From NCBI RefSeq assembly GCF_019279795.1, contig NC_056729.1, positions 1,864,498,107 to 1,864,562,106 of the forward strand: DNA of 64,000 nucleotides, written 5' to 3'. Both the position numbers and the translations under genes were made by a program. This stretch comes from Protopterus annectens. Its lineage: Eukaryota > Chordata > Ceratodontiformes > Protopteridae. Position 1 is the stretch's first letter. Each line of letters begins with the position of its first letter. Of this stretch, positions 10,560 to 22,131 are shown one piece after another. Below the pieces are notes generated by a model. That model ran no database searches and was not told where the DNA came from. It saw only the letters and a program-made list of their open reading frames with translations.

Positions 10560-11439
10560 AAGGTAAGCTGAAAAACTGTTTCTGTCTTTTTATTTTAAAG
10601 CTGCGTTTTTTATTTTTTTTGGCCTGTAGCACATAAGGGGGATTTAAGGATACAACAGATAGAGCTTTTCTGTTTGTTATCCCATTGTTTTCCTTTAAGA
10701 AAAGCAAGGTAAAGTGACATAGTTTGCTAAACATATCAGTGCTGTTGCAGAAACTAATGCAGTGCTGGTACACCTGCAGAACAGCAATAACAATGTTCAT
10801 ATATGTTCTTTCTTTTGGTCTTGCCAATTGTTCAAAAATTGATTAAACAGCATTTCAGAACATTAAGTTATTGAAAGCTGTCAGGCAGTACACATTTTAA
10901 AAAATGCAGTGAAGTCTTTCCTAGATATGATATACCAATAAAAAAATGGCTGTTTAAAAAGTTCACTGACAGCTGTCAATAACGTAATGTTCTAAAATGC
11001 TCTTTTGAAGTTAATATTAGTCACTTTTTGAACAATCAGCAATACTAAACAAAAATAATTATCATTTTACTCCATAGCACACTCTAGTGGTTTACTCCCA
11101 TTTGATGATATTGTGGCTAAGGAAACAGAAACATGGATGATTTACATATTAAATTAATGTTATTCCAGATATGTAAGGAGGTGTACATTCCAAATATGCT
11201 TCCTTCTCTGAAATAAGAAAACCAAACTTGCATATTTTAGGTTTTATAGCTACACTGGTTTGATTTATCACTAAGTGAATTTTTACCTTACTTTACCTAT
11301 ATAAATACAAATATTATTCAAATAATATTTCAATATTCTTGTTCACTGTGCCATCTGCATTATCTTATTTTAATAATTCCTCCTTTATTTACTGTAAGAA
11401 ACTGCTGTTAAATTGCTGTTTCAGTGTTTTATGAACTGC
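10560..11439. other. Unassigned AT-rich sequence
   Basis: Only short open frames and T- or A-rich runs are seen. One imperfect inverted pair is notable: GAACATTAAGTTATTGA near 10859 and TCAATAACGTAATGTTC near 10976, each next to AGCTGTCA-type sequence, about 100 bases apart. This could be a small foldback element. No coding sequence is supported. Confidence 0.4.
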
Positions 11440-11960
11440 ATTAACGCGTTTATATCAAGTTATCGAAAGATGAAAATAGCAAACGCTATTTCATCAGCCC
11501 CAAAACATCTAAACATGAAAATATCGAACATTCAGAACAGTGAATAACACATACAACACAAGCACATCAAATAAACAGCAACCACACATATACACTTAAA
11601 TTCCTACATCTAACGCTACATTAAACTAAACATACACTACTATCTACCGACTTACCTTAACCCAAACCCTAACCCTAAGGTCTGTCACTATCGCACACTC
11701 ACCTAACCTGCGCCCTAACCCTAACTCACTTAACCCACCCCTAACATTAATGTACAAACAATCGCACACTTACCTGAACCCAACCCGTAACTTTCCACCA
11801 CAGCGCTAAGAATAGCGAAGCCACAGAAATGGTCAACCAAATTCTTTCCCGAGGAAAGAATTTGCTGTTCTGCAGCTTCGCTATTCTTAGCATTCGTTGA
11901 ATAGTGTTTGATATCAGAACATTCGGAGTTTTAATACTTCGATGTTCTGATATAGACCCG
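11440..11960. repeat. Foldback (MITE-like) region with nested hairpins
   Basis: Perfect 16-bp arms GCTAAGAATAGCGAAG (11805-11820) and its complement (11876-11891) enclose a second perfect hairpin with 12-bp arms (11838-11849 and 11853-11864). A third hairpin, with ATATCAGAACAT-type arms, lies at 11911-11953. Short telomere-like CCCTAA runs occur at 11667-11682 and 11712-11723. The cluster resembles a non-autonomous DNA transposon, but I could not define outer terminal repeats or a target duplication. Confidence 0.45.
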
Positions 11961-12710
11961 TACTAACAAATAATATCATTGAAGCAGTAAGAGTAATTGT
12001 GGCTTGAATGGCTTCTATATATTAAGCAGAATTGTACTACATGTACCACCACCCCAACTGGTTTGTGAATAGGGTAGTCACACCAACTTTCAAAATGAAG
12101 CGCTCTTGCTTTGAGACCCATATCCCTTTAAAGAGCAAACTTTACTTTCCATTACATCTACTGGGGAGGGGATTAATGGGGCACCCATATTGTTCCTGGA
12201 TTGATCCTGAAGGGAGGCACCTGTGTACAACAGATTTAAACCACTAACAAATTAATAAAAGCAAAAGCAATAGCAACAGCAAAACAGCAATTACAATAAT
12301 AATAATAATACCAACAAAATAGCCTTGATAAATAATAGTTCAGGCCATGTCAACCTCTGGATAAATACATGTAGGGACTTGTCATCTTTGTTGAATCTAG
12401 GCTGTAGAGACACATTAGAAACCTGGTGTCTTTAAATGACTGGAAATGGGGGGAGAGCAAGAATTGGTTACCAGATGAAAACGGGTGCACTGATCAAGAG
12501 AGAAGTATTGATTTGTCGAAGACAGGATTAGTAAATGAAAAATAAAGTTACAGGGAGCAGGTGAAATGGTTAAAAGCTATGGAATATTACGCTTTTGTAA
12601 TGGTAGGAAGCTGAGGAAAAAGATGAGCTACTACTACATGGGATAAATGGGAGCAGGACAGAAACAAACATTGTCAGAATCCGTTTGATACTGTTGGAAG
12701 AAAACTGCCT
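11961..12710. other. Unassigned sequence upstream of PLE-2, with a short AAT repeat
   Basis: A six-unit AAT microsatellite sits at about 12293-12310. The rest may include the 5' leader of PLE-2, but no boundary or motif is visible. Confidence 0.4.
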
Positions 12711-13424
12711 ATGTCTATGTCAGAAGAAAGTAAGTCTCTTTTTGACCAATTAGAGAAGTATATTTGGAAAGAGACATCTAGTTTCTTTAATATGTCCAGA
12801 CTGCAAAAATATATAGATCTAGACATTACACCGAGGGGGTTGAAAGTTTTTAAAGATCCAACTCTGCCCTTAGCAGCAGCAAACAGGTGTACGATGGAAT
12901 GGGTGAATATCCTGTTAGATCGTGACAGGGTGAAACAACTAGAGCTGAAGGACCAGATTAAAAAAGTTTGTAATACTATCTCTTCAGGGACATATGCTCA
13001 TGTACTTGATGCTTTCTTAAATGACATTAATTCCAAACTCAAGAATTATGAAATAGAACTGGTGGATAGGAAGAAACGCAAACTACTTCGAGATCTCCGT
13101 GACTATGAGAATGGTAAGGCGTTTATCTCTAGAGCCTATCGGAAGAAAGCTTGTCATCACGTGAGATTTCAAAGGCAGGAAGATGGTCCTCATTCATATA
13201 ATTCCTCATTTTCAGAGGGACATTTCACATCGGGGGACCTCGATATTCAAGATGAGTACCCTGTCTTACCGCCTGCACAACAAACGGAACGTTTTCAGCA
13301 AACTTTTCGTCATGTTAACAGTTATAGGGGAGGGAAGCAGGGCACAAAACGGACCCGTGAACAACAAGAGTATTTTCAAAGGGACTTCTATCCCCAGAGG
13401 GGATATAAAAGAGGTAAAACATAA
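12711..13424 (+). pseudogene. PLE-2 N-terminal segment (237 aa, possible ORF1)
   Basis: The frame starts at an ATG (MSMSEESKSLFDQLEKY) and is uninterrupted to a stop at 13424. It is rich in Lys, Glu, Asp and Arg, with a probable coiled-coil between about residues 65 and 140 (DRVKQLELKDQIKK, ELVDRKKRKLLRDLRDYE) and a basic C-terminus ending RGYKRGKT. The following RT-related block (from about 13425, with NRGLKFIPT) is in another frame, so this is either a separate ORF1 overlapping ORF2 or an N-terminal extension separated by an indel. Comparable N-terminal extensions precede the RT in vertebrate Neptune-like PLEs. Function unknown; nucleic-acid binding would fit the charge. Confidence 0.55.
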
Positions 13425-15204
13425 TTTCTTATCCTCTCAGGACAGTTATGTCATTAATTTATCTGGACATGTTTTTACTGAATGTGAAATGGCGGTTTTC
13501 AACCGAGGTTTAAAGTTTATTCCTACTGTATTTCCTAGAAATCATGATATTAAGCGTGATGTATTTAAATTCAGTAGGAAATTACATTTAAAGTATTTTT
13601 TTAGAGATTCTCAAACAGAAGTTGATTCAATTAATTGTGATGAAAGTATGAATACTTCGTGTGAAAGCTTTTATACATGTGACTGATAGCTTGCCTAATG
13701 CCTACTGTAAATTAGATGCACATAATGTTTGTATAAAGAGTGATTTTCTAACGCCTTTTTTGAATGAAGAAGTAGCCCATTGTTCTAATATGTTAAATTA
13801 TGTGATAGAGGATGTGGTTGCTGACTTTAATAGGAATAGACATCTAGTTAATTGTAACTTAACTGCGATGGAACGACTTTAATAGGAATAGACATCTAGT
13901 TAATTGTAACTTAACTGCTATGGAATGGAAATCTCTACACAATTTAAGTAAAATGAGGGAGATTGTTTTAAACCCTCTGATAAGGGAAACAAGTTGGTTA
14001 TCATGCATTATACTCAGTATTTAGATATGTGCATGGAACATTTAGAAGATGATGAGACATATGATAAGATTGATGTGTCCATTTATCAACAAGCCTTGGT
14101 TGAATATAATGAGTTATTACATAAAGGCAATAGACTTGGATATTTTTCGGATGCAGGTGTAAAAAAGAAGTTTAAACTAGATACATGTAAAATGGCCCAC
14201 TTTTATTGCCTCCTCAAAATACATAAAAATTTAGCTAAGCCTCCGGGGAGGCCTATAGTTTCAGGTTGTGAATATTTCACTCACAAGTTGGGTTCATTTT
14301 TGCACAGTTATCTAGCACCTGTAGTTTACACCTTGCCATCTTATATTTGTGATGTATTTGACTTTTTGGCTAAAATAAAAAATGTTAAATGGAATGACAA
14401 TATGTATTTTTTTCACTATTGATGTTAAGTCTCTATACGAATATTAGCCATAATTTTGGCTTGGAAGCCTTAAGATTCTTTTTGGGTAATTCACCAGTAA
14501 CAGAATATATAGTTGAATTGGTTTATTTTTGTCTTACTCATAATTTTTTTGAATTTAACAATGACCTTTACAGGCAGAAAAAAGGCACAGCTATGGGGGC
14601 TGCCTTTGCCCCCATGTATGCCAATTTATGCATGGGTCTTTTTGAGAGTGAATATATTTATAGAAATATTTTTTTTTGTGATCATGTCATCAGGTATTTC
14701 CAATATATTGATTTAATTTTTATAGCTGAAGGTGGTTTAGAATTAGTATCTCATTTTGTTGAAATGTTGCATAATAATAGGTATGGTTTGCAATTTGATG
14801 GCCTTAAGTTAGGTACGTGTATTCCCCTTCAGGATGTGGTTATTAGTATTAAACATTCACTTCTGTACATAGAAAATTTGAATGTGGCACACAGTATTGT
14901 ACATGGTGATGGTTGCCATCCTCCACATACTATTGCAGCACTCCCATTTGGTGAGATGCTTAGGATTTCTAGATTATGTAATGTGTGTGATTTCAGACTG
15001 GAATTAGGAATAACTGTAGATATGTTTGGTAATAGAGGCTATAGTAATAGTTTACTGGAAAAGAGTTGGAATAAATTGTGCAATGTTTCGACTATAGGGC
15101 ATCATATCAATGATGGATATCTCCTGGCCACTTTTAGATCTAGTAACAGAAATGATAAGGACATGATTTATTTGTTACAACTTTTGGATGTTTCAGTAAT
15201 ATAG
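13425..15204 (+). pseudogene. PLE-2 reverse transcriptase, frameshifted
   Basis: The block runs through at least four frame pieces. Up to about 13686 it contains MAVFNRGLKFIPT and FSRKLHLKYFF, typical of the region before the fingers. From 13994 it has FYCLLKIHKN and PPGRPIVSG. A frame change at about 14420 separates these from SLYTNISH, the motif-A neighbourhood. Motif B reads KKGTAMGAAFAPMYANL. The catalytic motif, expected as YxDD, reads YIDL, so the second Asp is lost. A 52-bp tandem duplication at 13823-13926 adds another break. The copy cannot encode active RT. Confidence 0.8.
13823..13926 (+). repeat. 52-bp tandem duplication inside PLE-2
   Basis: GACTTTAATAGGAATAGACA begins at 13823 and again at 13875, and the two 52-base units are nearly identical. 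The duplication changes frame and is a private mutation of this copy. Confidence 0.85.
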
Positions 15205-15226
15205 TTATAGAGCAGGTAAAATATCA

Positions 15227-15661
15227 TTGGAAATATTTGTGCTCTTTAAAAATGTTTCTTTCTGGTTGAATGCCACTCCTGCTGTTTCATACAGAAGGGG
15301 GAGAAATATTCACAATTTCTTAGTTAAGGGTAGATTTTGTTTGCCATCTATTAATGTACCACATAGTTTACATTTTACAGGGACTACCTGTTGTAACAAA
15401 TGTAAAGCTTGTAAATTTATAGTTCAAAGTTTTCCTAGTATTAATAATATTTCATTTCGAACTTGGAATTTTTCTTGTGATACTGTAGGTTTGGTGTATG
15501 CTCTTAAATGCCCCTGTAATTTATTTTATATTGGGGAAACAAAGAGGGCATTTAAAGTTAGACTATTGGAGCATGCAAGGGATATTTATAATCAGAGATT
15601 AGAAAGTTCTATTGAAACACATTTTCAACAGTTTCACAACAGCAATAATGAAGAAAAATAA
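15227..15661 (+). pseudogene. PLE-2 C-terminal GIY-YIG endonuclease
   Basis: After a linker with TPAVSYRRGRNIHNFL, a feature shared with PLE-1 (KVTYRRGENLKSIF), comes a Cys-rich patch (CCNKCKACKF) and the GIY-YIG module: GLVYALKCPCNLFYIGETKR, then FKVRLLEH. The catalytic Arg and downstream Glu/His positions look present, so this piece is better preserved than the RT. It ends at a TAA at 15659-15661. The frame is separated from the RT by stops near 15204. Confidence 0.8.
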
Positions 15662-15689
15662 ATGTGTCATTATATGATACAAGTAATCT

Positions 15690-16503
15690 CAAAAAAATTA
15701 GTATTGTTCCAGTCATTGCTGCTAGCCAGAAGTGCTCTTCGCAGCACCTGCAGTATGCCCAGTAATGATTCCTCCTTCCATTCGTCTGGAGTTGCATGTA
15801 TCTGTACCATATCTAAGTGCCTGGTAATGATTCCTTCTTCCATTCATATGGAGTTACATGTATTGGTACCATATCTAAGTACGATTGTCAATTTTATTTT
15901 TTTTTTATAAGACCTGTTCATCGTACTACTACTGGAACTGTTTGGGTATCATTCTTGCACATTGTCTTAATTTCTGCCTGCAAATCCTGGTATTTTATGA
16001 CTTTGTCTTTCTCTACGTAAGACACTGTAGTCACTGGGTGTAGCAGTTTCAGTGATCAATGCTACATTTGTCTTGTTTTCATGGACTACTATAGTTGGTT
16101 TTCCCGGAACTATTTTTTGAACTGTTGGTAATGGGTGAACCCATGTGATATAAACTTCATTTTTTATAATGGTTTGTGGCTAGTGTTTTCAGTGTTTTTC
16201 AGCCACTTCAATACCATATTTGCACAGTTCTTCTGCCATTAATATATCATATCCAGCAACAAGATGTGTGACTGTTTCCAATTCTGTTTTACAAAACCCA
16301 CATTTGTCTGTTTCTCCCACATGTTCAATGGATTTTATAAACCAATGTATATGTAGTCCACTATCTTGGGGTCCCAATATTAGCCTTTCATCTTTTGGTT
16401 TAAATTCACCTCTCCTTAACCATTCCTGCATTTGATCCTGATCAACATGAGGTCGTTCCAACAGTTTTTTATACTGGCAACTATATTTATGCATTTTCCA
16501 CAT
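15690..16503 (-). pseudogene. R2/R4-like LINE C-terminus: zinc motif and restriction-like endonuclease
   Basis: The frame to 16189 contains KCGFCKTELETVTHLVAG, a C-x2-C...H zinc motif whose last Cys has become Tyr. Continuing with frame changes is GKPTIVVHENK, then TATPSDY and KVIKYQDLQAEI, followed by TVPVVV. This matches the KPD...D...K layout of the restriction-like endonuclease of R2/R4 LINEs, with KPD changed to KPT. The tail near 15700-15760 reads like the helical end of such proteins. An imperfect 62-base direct repeat lies at about 15758-15880. Clearly inactive. Confidence 0.65.
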
Positions 16504-16533
16504 TTACTGCACTCTCATCTGATCCTTTACCTT

Positions 16534-17025
16534 ATTTATTTATTTATTTTTATTTTACATTTGCTGACCGGGCTAGTCTAGCTGGATATTTGTCCATTTT
16601 CAGTAGAGGCCCGGGGAGAAAAGCTCCAACAGTCATTACAAGTTTAAACAGAGATAGGAAATACAAGATTAAAGTTTATAAACAGAGCTAGTTAATACAC
16701 ATAATACACAAATATGATAGGAGCAAAAACCAAAAGTGTAATCATATGATGTATTAAAAACAAAAAAGTTTTTTTTTTTATTACGAAAGTCATACAGTGT
16801 ATATGTGATAGCATATATCTACATAGATGTTATGTAGAGGGAGAGCTATCAGGATATCGGGAGAAGCGATAGAAAGAATCATGTAAGAAGAAAAGAGAGA
16901 GGAAGAAGGAAAGTTAATCCGGGTTGGTGCAGGAGCAGAGCCCGTGGTTATTAAGATGCATTTTCAGCTGTCTTTTAAAAAGTGGGAGAGAGGATAAAGA
17001 TGAGATATCAGACGGGAGTTTGTAT
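16534..17025 (-). mobile_element. L2-like LINE 3' end inserted in copy 1 only
   Basis: Copy 2 reads straight through this point (about 39584), so the empty site is known. On the minus strand the insert starts with a coding remnant (KLPSDISSLSSLPLFKRQLK, typical of an L2 ORF2 C-terminus), then a 3' UTR with GGAGCTTTTCTCCCCGGGCC and a tail of AAATA/AAAT repeats. No clear target duplication was found. Related ends occur at 17626-17745, 22440-22806, 33815-33930, 40290-40390 and 57855-57965. Confidence 0.7.
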
Positions 17026-17228
17026 TCTTTCTTTTGGTTTTAAGCACATTCAGTCGCTGCCTGAATTTTATCTACTTCTGGTTTGATTTACATTCCTGCT
17101 TGACACCAATATGCTTCTGCTAAACTAAGCAGGAAAGTCATCTTAGACTTATTCTCCTTGTGTTTCAAAACTTTCACTATGTTTGGGTCTTGTGAAGTCA
17201 GCAGATATGTACGCAGTCCCATGATTGC

Positions 17229-17229
<1 letters not shown>

Positions 17230-17270
<41 letters not shown>
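17230..17270. repeat. (AT)n microsatellite
   Basis: About 20 uninterrupted AT units. The equivalent place in copy 2 (39789-39939) is split by a 101-bp insert. Confidence 0.95.
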
Positions 17271-17275
<5 letters not shown>

Positions 17276-17529
17276 ATCAATTTTGAGGAGGCCCATACCT
17301 CCTTCACAATGGGGGAATACATAATGTTGGTATGCACTGATTTTTATAAATCATTTAATGAGCATGGAGGATCTTTCTTGTTTTCCTGTCCAACCTATCC
17401 AACAGCTTTTGTTGCCAGTCAATTACTCCAAAACTGTAAGTTAAGACAGGAACCGCAAATTGGTTTATAGCTTGGACTTTATTCCTAGTGAACAGTGCTG
17501 TTTTCATTATTAATTTAAGTCTTCTACAT

Positions 17530-18400
17530 TTTTCTTCCAACATTTTTTGCACCAAGGACAGGTTTCATTTAAGACAATTTTCTACAGACCAGCCACTGTG
17601 CATGCATAATAAAGTGCATAATATTTATTTATTTGACATTTGTTTACCGGGAGGCCCAACTGGACTAGAAGTCCATTTTCAGCTGAGACCCAGGGAAAAA
17701 AAGCTCCAAAGTACAATAAAAAGACAAATGGCAACAACTGCAAAAAAAAAAGTGTACATTCTGCATAACAGCATAACACTGATCTGCTATGGTTGAGAGG
17801 TGCGTAAATCTAATGGCAACTTTATTGACTTTAAGTTTAAAAAAACAATATTTAAAATCTGTCCATATTATTTTGCTCTGTCCAGCATTCTTCTCAACTC
17901 TACAGATTTTCACAGAATGTCTAGATTTTTGTCTCATATTTTTGGTCTGCTTCTCATAAAATTGCTGTTTTCTGTCAAATCATTGACAGATCATTGAAGT
18001 TTAAAGTCAGAAAATAATGACAGTTGAGTTTCATACTTCATACCCTTCAGAAAATTCATGCTAATGCAAAATCTGTATTTTTATCTATGTTCTAAGTTTG
18101 TAAGAATAGTACTTAAAAGTGTCCCTATTTTTGGGCCTTTGTACCCCCCCCCCATTATTTGGCTTTCTATTGATTTCTTGATCTAAGAGGTTGAGAGGTA
18201 CGTCCAGATTTACTGTGCGAGTGGTATGGTTGAGAGGTACACAAACCTCACTGGTGCTGCCAGGGATCACTCTCACTCCTCTCTCTCTCTGCCTTTCGCG
18301 CACACACACCCTCTTTTGCTCTCATGCACACATTCAGTCACATGCACACAGAAACGCACGGTTTCTTTTGCATTCATGCACACGTTCATTCACACATGCA

Positions 18401-18489
<89 letters not shown>

Positions 18490-18608
18490 GGACTCTTCTA
18501 CTTTCATGCACACATTCACTCACGCACACACATAAATACACATGCACACCTTCACTTTTTCACTCCATGCCCAGTACCATTCCGCGTCCCAGTGGTTGGG
18601 GACCTCTG
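17530..18608. mobile_element. Non-autonomous hAT transposon, copy 1
   Basis: The right end reads GGTTGGGGACCTCTG followed by TTCTAAAA (18609-18616). In copy 2 the same eight bases flank both ends, and the left end is CAGCAGTCTCAAACC. In copy 1 the extreme left end is altered and begins near TTTTTTGCACCAAGGAC. Inside are an L2-type end (17626-17745), three GGTTGAGAGGT(A/G)C motifs (17791, 18189, 18228) and a long AC repeat. No transposase is encoded. Confidence 0.75.
18402..18486. repeat. (AC)n microsatellite
   Basis: About 42 AC units inside the hAT element. The open frames across it are artefacts of the repeat. Confidence 0.97.
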
Positions 18609-18646
18609 TTCTAAAATATTTCTTACTACATTTTATTCACATTTGT

Positions 18647-19260
18647 TCATGTTTTATTTGATCCTTCATCGATTCCCAAATATTTACACACTCCCTCTTG
18701 CTCCAGTTCTTTTATTTCACATTCCTGTTCCAAACTGATGTTTTCTTGGTGCTGCAGCTTTCCTGCTTTAAAGGTTACATTTGCACATTTATGAAGACCA
18801 AATGACATTCTTATATCTGAAAAAGTTTTGACCACCTGCAGTTGTGTTTTCAGTTCCTCATCTGATAAACTCTACAGTTTTAAATAATCTAAAAAAAACA
18901 TGAAATGTCTACATTTTGTTGTTTTCTGGGAGCCAAACTGTAGCCATGGCCCAATCTGTTAAGCAGACAGCTTAATGGGTTAAGGGCAAGAGGAAAGAGC
19001 AGCGGTGACAAAGAGTCACTACCTTATCAATTTTAAGCACTTTTTTATCCATGAACATAGGATACTGTCAAATGCTTTTTGTAGTCTATCCATGGCATTC
19101 TTAGATTCTTCCCCTTTTTACAGTTCTCCATTATGACTAACAACAAATAATCCTTTGTTTCATACGACTTTCTTTTATTAACCTTTTGTTCTACTGCCAT
19201 GATGGAGTTTTGTTTTAAATGACTATAAACTGTTGGCATCAATTCCATTGTATAGTTTAT
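18647..19260 (-). pseudogene. R2/R4-like LINE reverse transcriptase remnants
   Basis: The stretch at 19248-19045 carries AVEQK and PWIDYKKHLTV, matching the conserved fingers/motif-A region (EQKG...WIDYKKAFD) of these LINEs with several stops between. The stretch at 18835-18647 carries the post-motif-C block with MSFGLHKCANVTFKAGKL and YLGIDEG. The YxDD motif itself falls in a broken part. The same fragments appear in copy 2 at 47443-47652 and 48950-49120. Confidence 0.65.
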
Positions 19261-19665
19261 ATGTCGTTGGAAGGCAAGTTATTGATCTGTAGTGTTTAGG
19301 ATAGCTTGCGGGTTTGCTCTTAAAGGGAGTGTGTCTAAGTTGTGGTGTTCTGGCAACATTATTTTTTTACAATACTATTGATTAGTTTTCGATTGAAAAG
19401 AACCAAAAGTCTATTTCTTTCAGTTTACTTCTTTCACTTGGGGGGTTAACAGTTTATATCTGAAAGGCATCCTGCTCTCCAGTTCAGTCAGAAAGTACCT
19501 CCCACCAATCTGACATCTTCTTAAACCACCGACTTCTTTCACTAATTTAAATATACTGTTTCTGACACTTCCTAGACTGTTTTTATTCCCCTGACAGAAC
19601 CAAAACCTGGGAACTTTAATTCTAATGAAATTTCCCATTGAAAGACTAAATAACGTTACACTCAT

Positions 19666-22131
19666 GTAAAAAAAAAAATAGCGATTTCAACTGATTAGCT
19701 CTTTTTTTTACATTTTCAATTTTTAAAAGGTGACTGTAGCTCCTGGTTGCCGATCGTAGCTAATTAACCAGGAAGCACTATCTCCTTTAGTAATTACGTA
19801 TGTTTAGTAAACTAATGTAACAAATCATCCAGTGGCTTCTGCTTCTGATGCCACAACTGACAGCATACTTTTGAATTGTCTAGAATTTAATAGAAAAGTC
19901 AGGGTTTTTTACTTTGTATTTTGTCCTGATCCTCATGAAATATGTGCTTTTCTGGCAAAGTATTGGAGATGTCACTCATTAAATGATTCCAGTTTTCAGT
20001 TTCAGACTTCAGATCTTTCTGAAAGTGATCGCTAATGCAAAATATATTATGCTGGCATCTTTCTAAGCTTATAATCATTATTTAAAATCCACCTCCGACT
20101 TTAGGTCTTTGTTCCCTCGTTATTCTGGCTTTCCCCTTCTTGCCCTTATTTGCTATCCACTTGGAGCAATTAGCTCAGAGAATATGGCAGAGTTGTCTCT
20201 AGGAATGGGATTGGTATGGACTACTGGATACAAAGATGTACTTGTGCCTGAGAAAGTGTGCAGTTTTAGAAAGCTATAAAGTAAATAAAAGCAAAACTAA
20301 AGCTTATATGCATGAATGAGTGTCTTAACTCATGCTTTAGTGCAAAAGCACCCTTATATGGAGACGGTATACGATGAGATATATAGGTGTACACTTTACA
20401 AAATTGGCAAGGGTTACTCCAAGAGATACGGGAATACATAAAAGGAAGACTTGTCAAATAAAGTCATAGAAGACTGTCTTAGAAGACTTTGCAGCTGGGC
20501 CTAGAGCAAAGGTGCAGGCTATTAAAATGCTTACAGTTTCCTTAGTTTTATAGGTGGGGTAAGCCTTTTTGAAGTGGGTTCAAGTTTTTTGAATGGCTGC
20601 AAAAATAATGAAATCTTATATGGGAAGGGAAAGCTTCAAGAGTAGAACAGAAAAAGCTAGTACAGCCTAAAGAGCTGGGGGGCCTCTCATTGCCACGCGT
20701 TTAGCTGTACCACACTGCCACTCAGATAAGACTAGTATACGTTATTCTGCGCAATAGATAACAGCTCTAGGTGGAAAGGTATAATGATAAGCTGGGGGAG
20801 GCAATATGAGACAACACTAATATCTGCCATTTGGTCAGGAGGGATGAATATGGGGAGTGGAAGTGGACATCTGAGTAACATGGTTTAGTCTAGTACACAA
20901 TTTATGAATGTTAAAATTGCCGTGCAAATTTGGGTTGCAGCCTACAGGATTAGCTATGCACAGGTAGCTCAATACAACCATCCTGTTAAGGCGGTGGGGA
21001 AGAGAAGGGCAATTATTATACTGGGAACATTTTATAAAGGAAGGGAACAATGAAGTGAGAAGAGTTTCTGGCAAACCATGCACCACTGCAAAAAGATATA
21101 TCTTATAATAAAGATAGTGAATATTTCAGGGTGGTATGACTAAAAAATATGGAGACAAAATCCTGTAAAAGCCAGAGATCAGTACATTTAAGGAAAAAAG
21201 GGCATAGTATGATCAGGGAGAAAATGGGCAAAGGAGAGATGTTAATACTAAAGTGCAGGACAATGGATGCCCAAAAAAATTGAGACATACTCAGTCTGGT
21301 TGAAATGTTTTATTTTACATGGAATTCTAAGCATTACTGTTGTACTGGTCTTAATTAAAAAAAGTGATGCATCTGAAGTTAAACTAGGGTGGATAATAAA
21401 ACTGAAAGGGCCATTCACTAAGGTATGACAGTGCACTGTGCATGGGGGTGCATATATGAGATGGTTAATAAAGGTATGTTTTTACAAACACCACAGACTT
21501 TGACAGTATGGATTTAAATATTAGATTAGATGCATGTATGGTGGAGGCAGTGCAACAAGAGTTTTTTTGACCAAATAGCAGCCAAGTATAATCAAAAGTC
21601 TAATTTCAGTGGTAGCCCACAAAAAGCAAATATGGAATAGAAATGCCACAGGAAGCGTGTGTCAAGTGTGGAAGTTATTCTTGCATGCAGAGTGTCTGTG
21701 CTCAGCCAAGGACACTGCTTGGCATTTCTATACAAATAAAGTTTGCCATGAGCAAGGCAGAAGTGCTATTTTTATTTATATATTCTTTGTTTGACATCCA
21801 GAACTACAAACTGAAAATGTGAATGGATTTTTATCTATTGATTCTACTTTTTTTGCACTGTTATAAATTAACTGCATTGGATTTGCCCGAGAGCTGCTCA
21901 ATGCTTAGTGACATAGCTGCTTATTGTGCCAATTTCTTGTACCTGATTTGGCAAACTGCCAGCCTTGAAAGACCCAGGATAAATATGTTTTATAATGATA
22001 CTGTTCTTCTGTGATAGCTATACATGTGTTTTTTGGTAATCTGTTGCAATGCAAGTGGAAATAGTTTTGGTTTAACTGTAGTGAGAGTAGAGAAGAACCT
22101 AGTCATTTCTAGGCTTTTGATTGCTGTAGAA
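19666..22131. other. Duplicated but unassigned sequence
   Basis: No transposon or gene family is recognised. The corresponding stretch of copy 2 is 49620-52490. The longest minus-strand frame (20835-21086, 83 codons) is kept in copy 2 but with several amino-acid changes, which is expected from recent duplication and not evidence for a gene. Confidence 0.55.

Larger units (their letters stand above)
12711..15661 (+). mobile_element. Second Penelope-like element (PLE-2), degraded
   Basis: Three coding blocks occur in PLE order: an N-terminal Lys/Glu-rich segment, a reverse transcriptase and a GIY-YIG endonuclease. The family differs from PLE-1 in sequence and in having the long N-terminal segment. 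The frames are broken by indels, a 52-bp tandem duplication and stops. The terminal repeats were not identified. Confidence 0.82.
15690..19665 (-). mobile_element. Decayed LINE with restriction-like endonuclease (R2/R4-like)
   Basis: Minus-strand pieces appear in LINE order: a region around 19420-19665, RT fingers with EQK...WIDYKK (19045-19248), a thumb-side block GLHKCANVTFKAGKL...YLGIDEG (18647-18835), NKVQAINQFAVPVLTYSFG (17355-17555), and a C-terminal C-x2-C...H plus endonuclease block (15690-16503). The chain is interrupted by an L2 end and a hAT element. The clade (R4/Rex6-like or R2-like) is inferred from C-terminal architecture; the exact clade is uncertain. Confidence 0.7.

Noticed and set aside
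11660..11725. Telomere-like CCCTAA runs
   Set aside because: Only two or three units each and interrupted; too short for an interstitial telomere claim.
18191..18738. Open frames of His-Thr repeats on the plus strand and Cys-Val repeats on the minus strand
   Set aside because: They are translations of an AC microsatellite and its flanks; the same happens at 46751-47555.
20165..20185. Possible tRNA start (GAGCAATTAGCTCAGAGAAT)
   Set aside because: No B box, acceptor stem or cloverleaf could be formed downstream.
20835..21086. 83-codon minus-strand frame kept in both duplication copies (also 50757-51008)
   Set aside because: The copies differ at several amino acids without any excess of silent changes, and no domain is recognisable; conservation is explained by recent duplication.
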